From Chitinophagaceae bacterium (GTDB taxonomy: Bacteria; Bacteroidota; Bacteroidia; Chitinophagales; Chitinophagaceae): a DNA stretch of 24,339 bases. The notes below the pieces were generated by a model. It made no database searches, was not told the origin of the DNA, and saw nothing but the letters and a program-made list of their open reading frames with translations. The translations under genes and the position numbers were made by a program. The stretch covers positions 1 through 24,339 of the forward strand of contig CANGEZ010000006.1 in NCBI GenBank assembly GCA_947452875.1, in the 5' to 3' direction. The first letter of the stretch is position 1. Every line of letters begins with the position of its first letter. This document shows positions 23,093 to 24,339 of the stretch, piece by piece.

Positions 23093-24339
23093 ATGTTGAA
23101 TCGCCTTTATACAGTTTTATGTTTATCTTTTTGTCTATTGTTTTTTATCATAGGTTCTATGCAACTTCATGCGCAATGTAATTCGCCTATCAACACATTT
23201 CCTTACAACGAAAATTTTGAATTGAACAATGGCAATTGGACCAGAAGTTCAGCTACCCATTGGGATTGGGGTTCAATCATACCAGGAGGAAAAACAATTA
23301 TAACGGCAGCAGGTCAAGGACAAAAATGCTGGATTGTTGGAGGATTCAGTGGCGCCAATTATAGCAGTGGCAACTCTTATCTTACGAGTCCTTGCTTTGA
23401 TTTCTCAACATTAGTCAATCCGGAAATTTCATTAAAAGTTATATGGGAATCAGAATTTAATTATGACGGGGTACATCTGGAATATTCAACAGACCAAGGT
23501 AATACATGGTTTGTGTTAGGTTCACAAAATTCTAATGCAAATTGTGTGGGACAAAATTGGTACAATACCAATTCTATAAGATTTTTAAACAACACACCTG
23601 CTTGGTCGGGAAGTGTTTTAACGGGTGGTGGTGGAAGCTGTGGTGCTGGAGGAGGAAGTGGTCAATGGCTGAATGCCAAACATAATCTTACTTCTCTTGC
23701 CGGTTTGAATAAAGTGATTTTCAGGTTTGCATTTGGAGCTGGAACAGTTTGTAATGCGTATGAAGGTTTGGCTATCGATGATATTTCAATTCATGAAATT
23801 CCACCAGCTACAGCAGACTTTACTTATACTTGTATTGGCAACAATGCTGTTAATTTTGTTAATACACCAACTTATTGCCAGACTTCATTTTCATGGAATT
23901 TTGGTGATCTTGCTTCTGGCGCTTTAAATAATTCTACCTCAGAAAATCCTGCCCATATATTTTCTGGTCCCGGAGATTTTACAGTAACAGAAACGGTAAA
24001 TTATTCTATAGGTCCTTCTTTAATTAAAACAGCTGTTGTTTCTATATTAGGTGTCACGCCTGTTATCAATCAATCCTTGTTATGCAATGGAGATCAAAAT
24101 GGAAGTTTAACCGCTACCGTTATTGGCGGCAATGGAATTTACAATTATTCATGGAACACCAATCCTGTGCAGCAAACACAAACCATAAATAATTTGCCAG
24201 CAGGTAATTATTTAGTTACTGTAACAGCATCAAATGCTTGCAAGGATACAGCCTCAGTTACGCTGATTAATCCAAATCCAATTGTCATTCAGACTAATAT
24301 TTCAGATGCCACCTGCAATCTCAGCAATGGAAGCATTGC
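23093..24339 (+). CDS. Secreted adhesin-like protein with MAM-like, PKD-like and SprB-like domains, 3' end outside window
   Basis: The frame is open from the ATG at 23093 to the window end (415 codons) with no stop. The signal peptide is RLYTVLCLSFCLLFFIIGSM...HAQC. Residues ~35-240 look like a MAM/jelly-roll domain (PYNENFELNNGNW, YLTSPCFDFS, VHLEYSTDQGNTWFVLG, GLAIDDISIHE). Next comes a PKD-like domain (ADFTYTCIGNNAVNFVNTP, SFSWNFGD, GDFTVTETV). From about residue 320 there is a SprB-type repeat (LLCNGDQNGSLTATVIGGNG, YNYSWNT, NNLPAGNYLVTVTASNAC), with a second beginning at the edge (TCNLSNGSI). SprB repeats occur in gliding-motility adhesins and other large surface proteins. A T9SS sorting domain is expected beyond the window. 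Confidence 0.85.
   Translation, partial: MLNRLYTVLCLSFCLLFFIIGSMQLHAQCNSPINTFPYNENFELNNGNWTRSSATHWDWGSIIPGGKTIITAAGQGQKCWIVGGFSGANYSSGNSYLTSPCFDFSTLVNPEISLKVIWESEFNYDGVHLEYSTDQGNTWFVLGSQNSNANCVGQNWYNTNSIRFLNNTPAWSGSVLTGGGGSCGAGGGSGQWLNAKHNLTSLAGLNKVIFRFAFGAGTVCNAYEGLAIDDISIHEIPPATADFTYTCIGNNAVNFVNTPTYCQTSFSWNFGDLASGALNNSTSENPAHIFSGPGDFTVTETVNYSIGPSLIKTAVVSILGVTPVINQSLLCNGDQNGSLTATVIGGNGIYNYSWNTNPVQQTQTINNLPAGNYLVTVTASNACKDTASVTLINPNPIVIQTNISDATCNLSNGSI

Overview
The window looks like chromosomal DNA of a member of the Bacteroidota. Supporting signs are an AT-rich composition, a T9SS type A sorting domain, a SprB-like repeat in a second surface protein, a DUF3127 protein, TAnnTTTG-type promoter boxes, and intergenic repeats of kinds common in this phylum. 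The family cannot be fixed from the sequence alone.

Layout. 1-2.7 kb (+): the end of an exopolysaccharide export operon, with an SLBB-repeat protein cut by the window start and a Wzz-like chain-length protein. 2.7-5.8 kb: a NatA/NatB-type ABC exporter pair (-) lying between two copies of a composite intergenic repeat. 5.8-7.8 kb (-): a COG2509-like FAD-dependent dehydrogenase behind a DUF3127 protein that ends in an SSB-like acidic tip. 8.1-9.6 kb (+): dnaA. 9.67-9.88 kb (+): tRNA-Ser(GCT) and tRNA-Pro(TGG) with a promoter and a terminator. 10.0-11.2 kb (-): a small accessory cassette, a type-44-like polymorphic toxin overlapping a two-helix membrane protein that is probably its immunity partner. 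The cassette lies between two imperfect copies of the tRNA-Pro 3' end plus terminator. 11.5-13.7 kb (-): three overlapping genes, DinB-like, NRDE/TANGO2-like and a membrane-anchored ATP-grasp protein. 13.8-17.1 kb (-): a tightly packed four-gene redox operon with two tiny membrane proteins, a ferric-reductase-like/Rieske membrane protein with an unusual Cys/His motif, and a Rieske-FMN reductase fusion. 17.3-18.3 kb (-): an unknown lipoprotein. 18.6-22.5 kb (+): a 1308-residue T9SS-secreted surface protein. 22.55-22.9 kb (-): panD. 23.1 kb to the end (+): the start of a large secreted adhesin, cut by the window edge.

How the genes work together. Most of the window is housekeeping (dnaA, tRNAs, panD) mixed with cell-envelope functions (polysaccharide export, ABC export, secreted adhesins). 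The most original part is 11.5-17.1 kb. There a Rieske/flavin protein could pass electrons to a membrane Rieske/haem protein and on to a domain predicted to be outside the cytoplasm. Next to it sits the unexplained DinB-like/NRDE/ATP-grasp trio. The second point of interest is the toxin-immunity cassette bounded by the tRNA-derived repeats.
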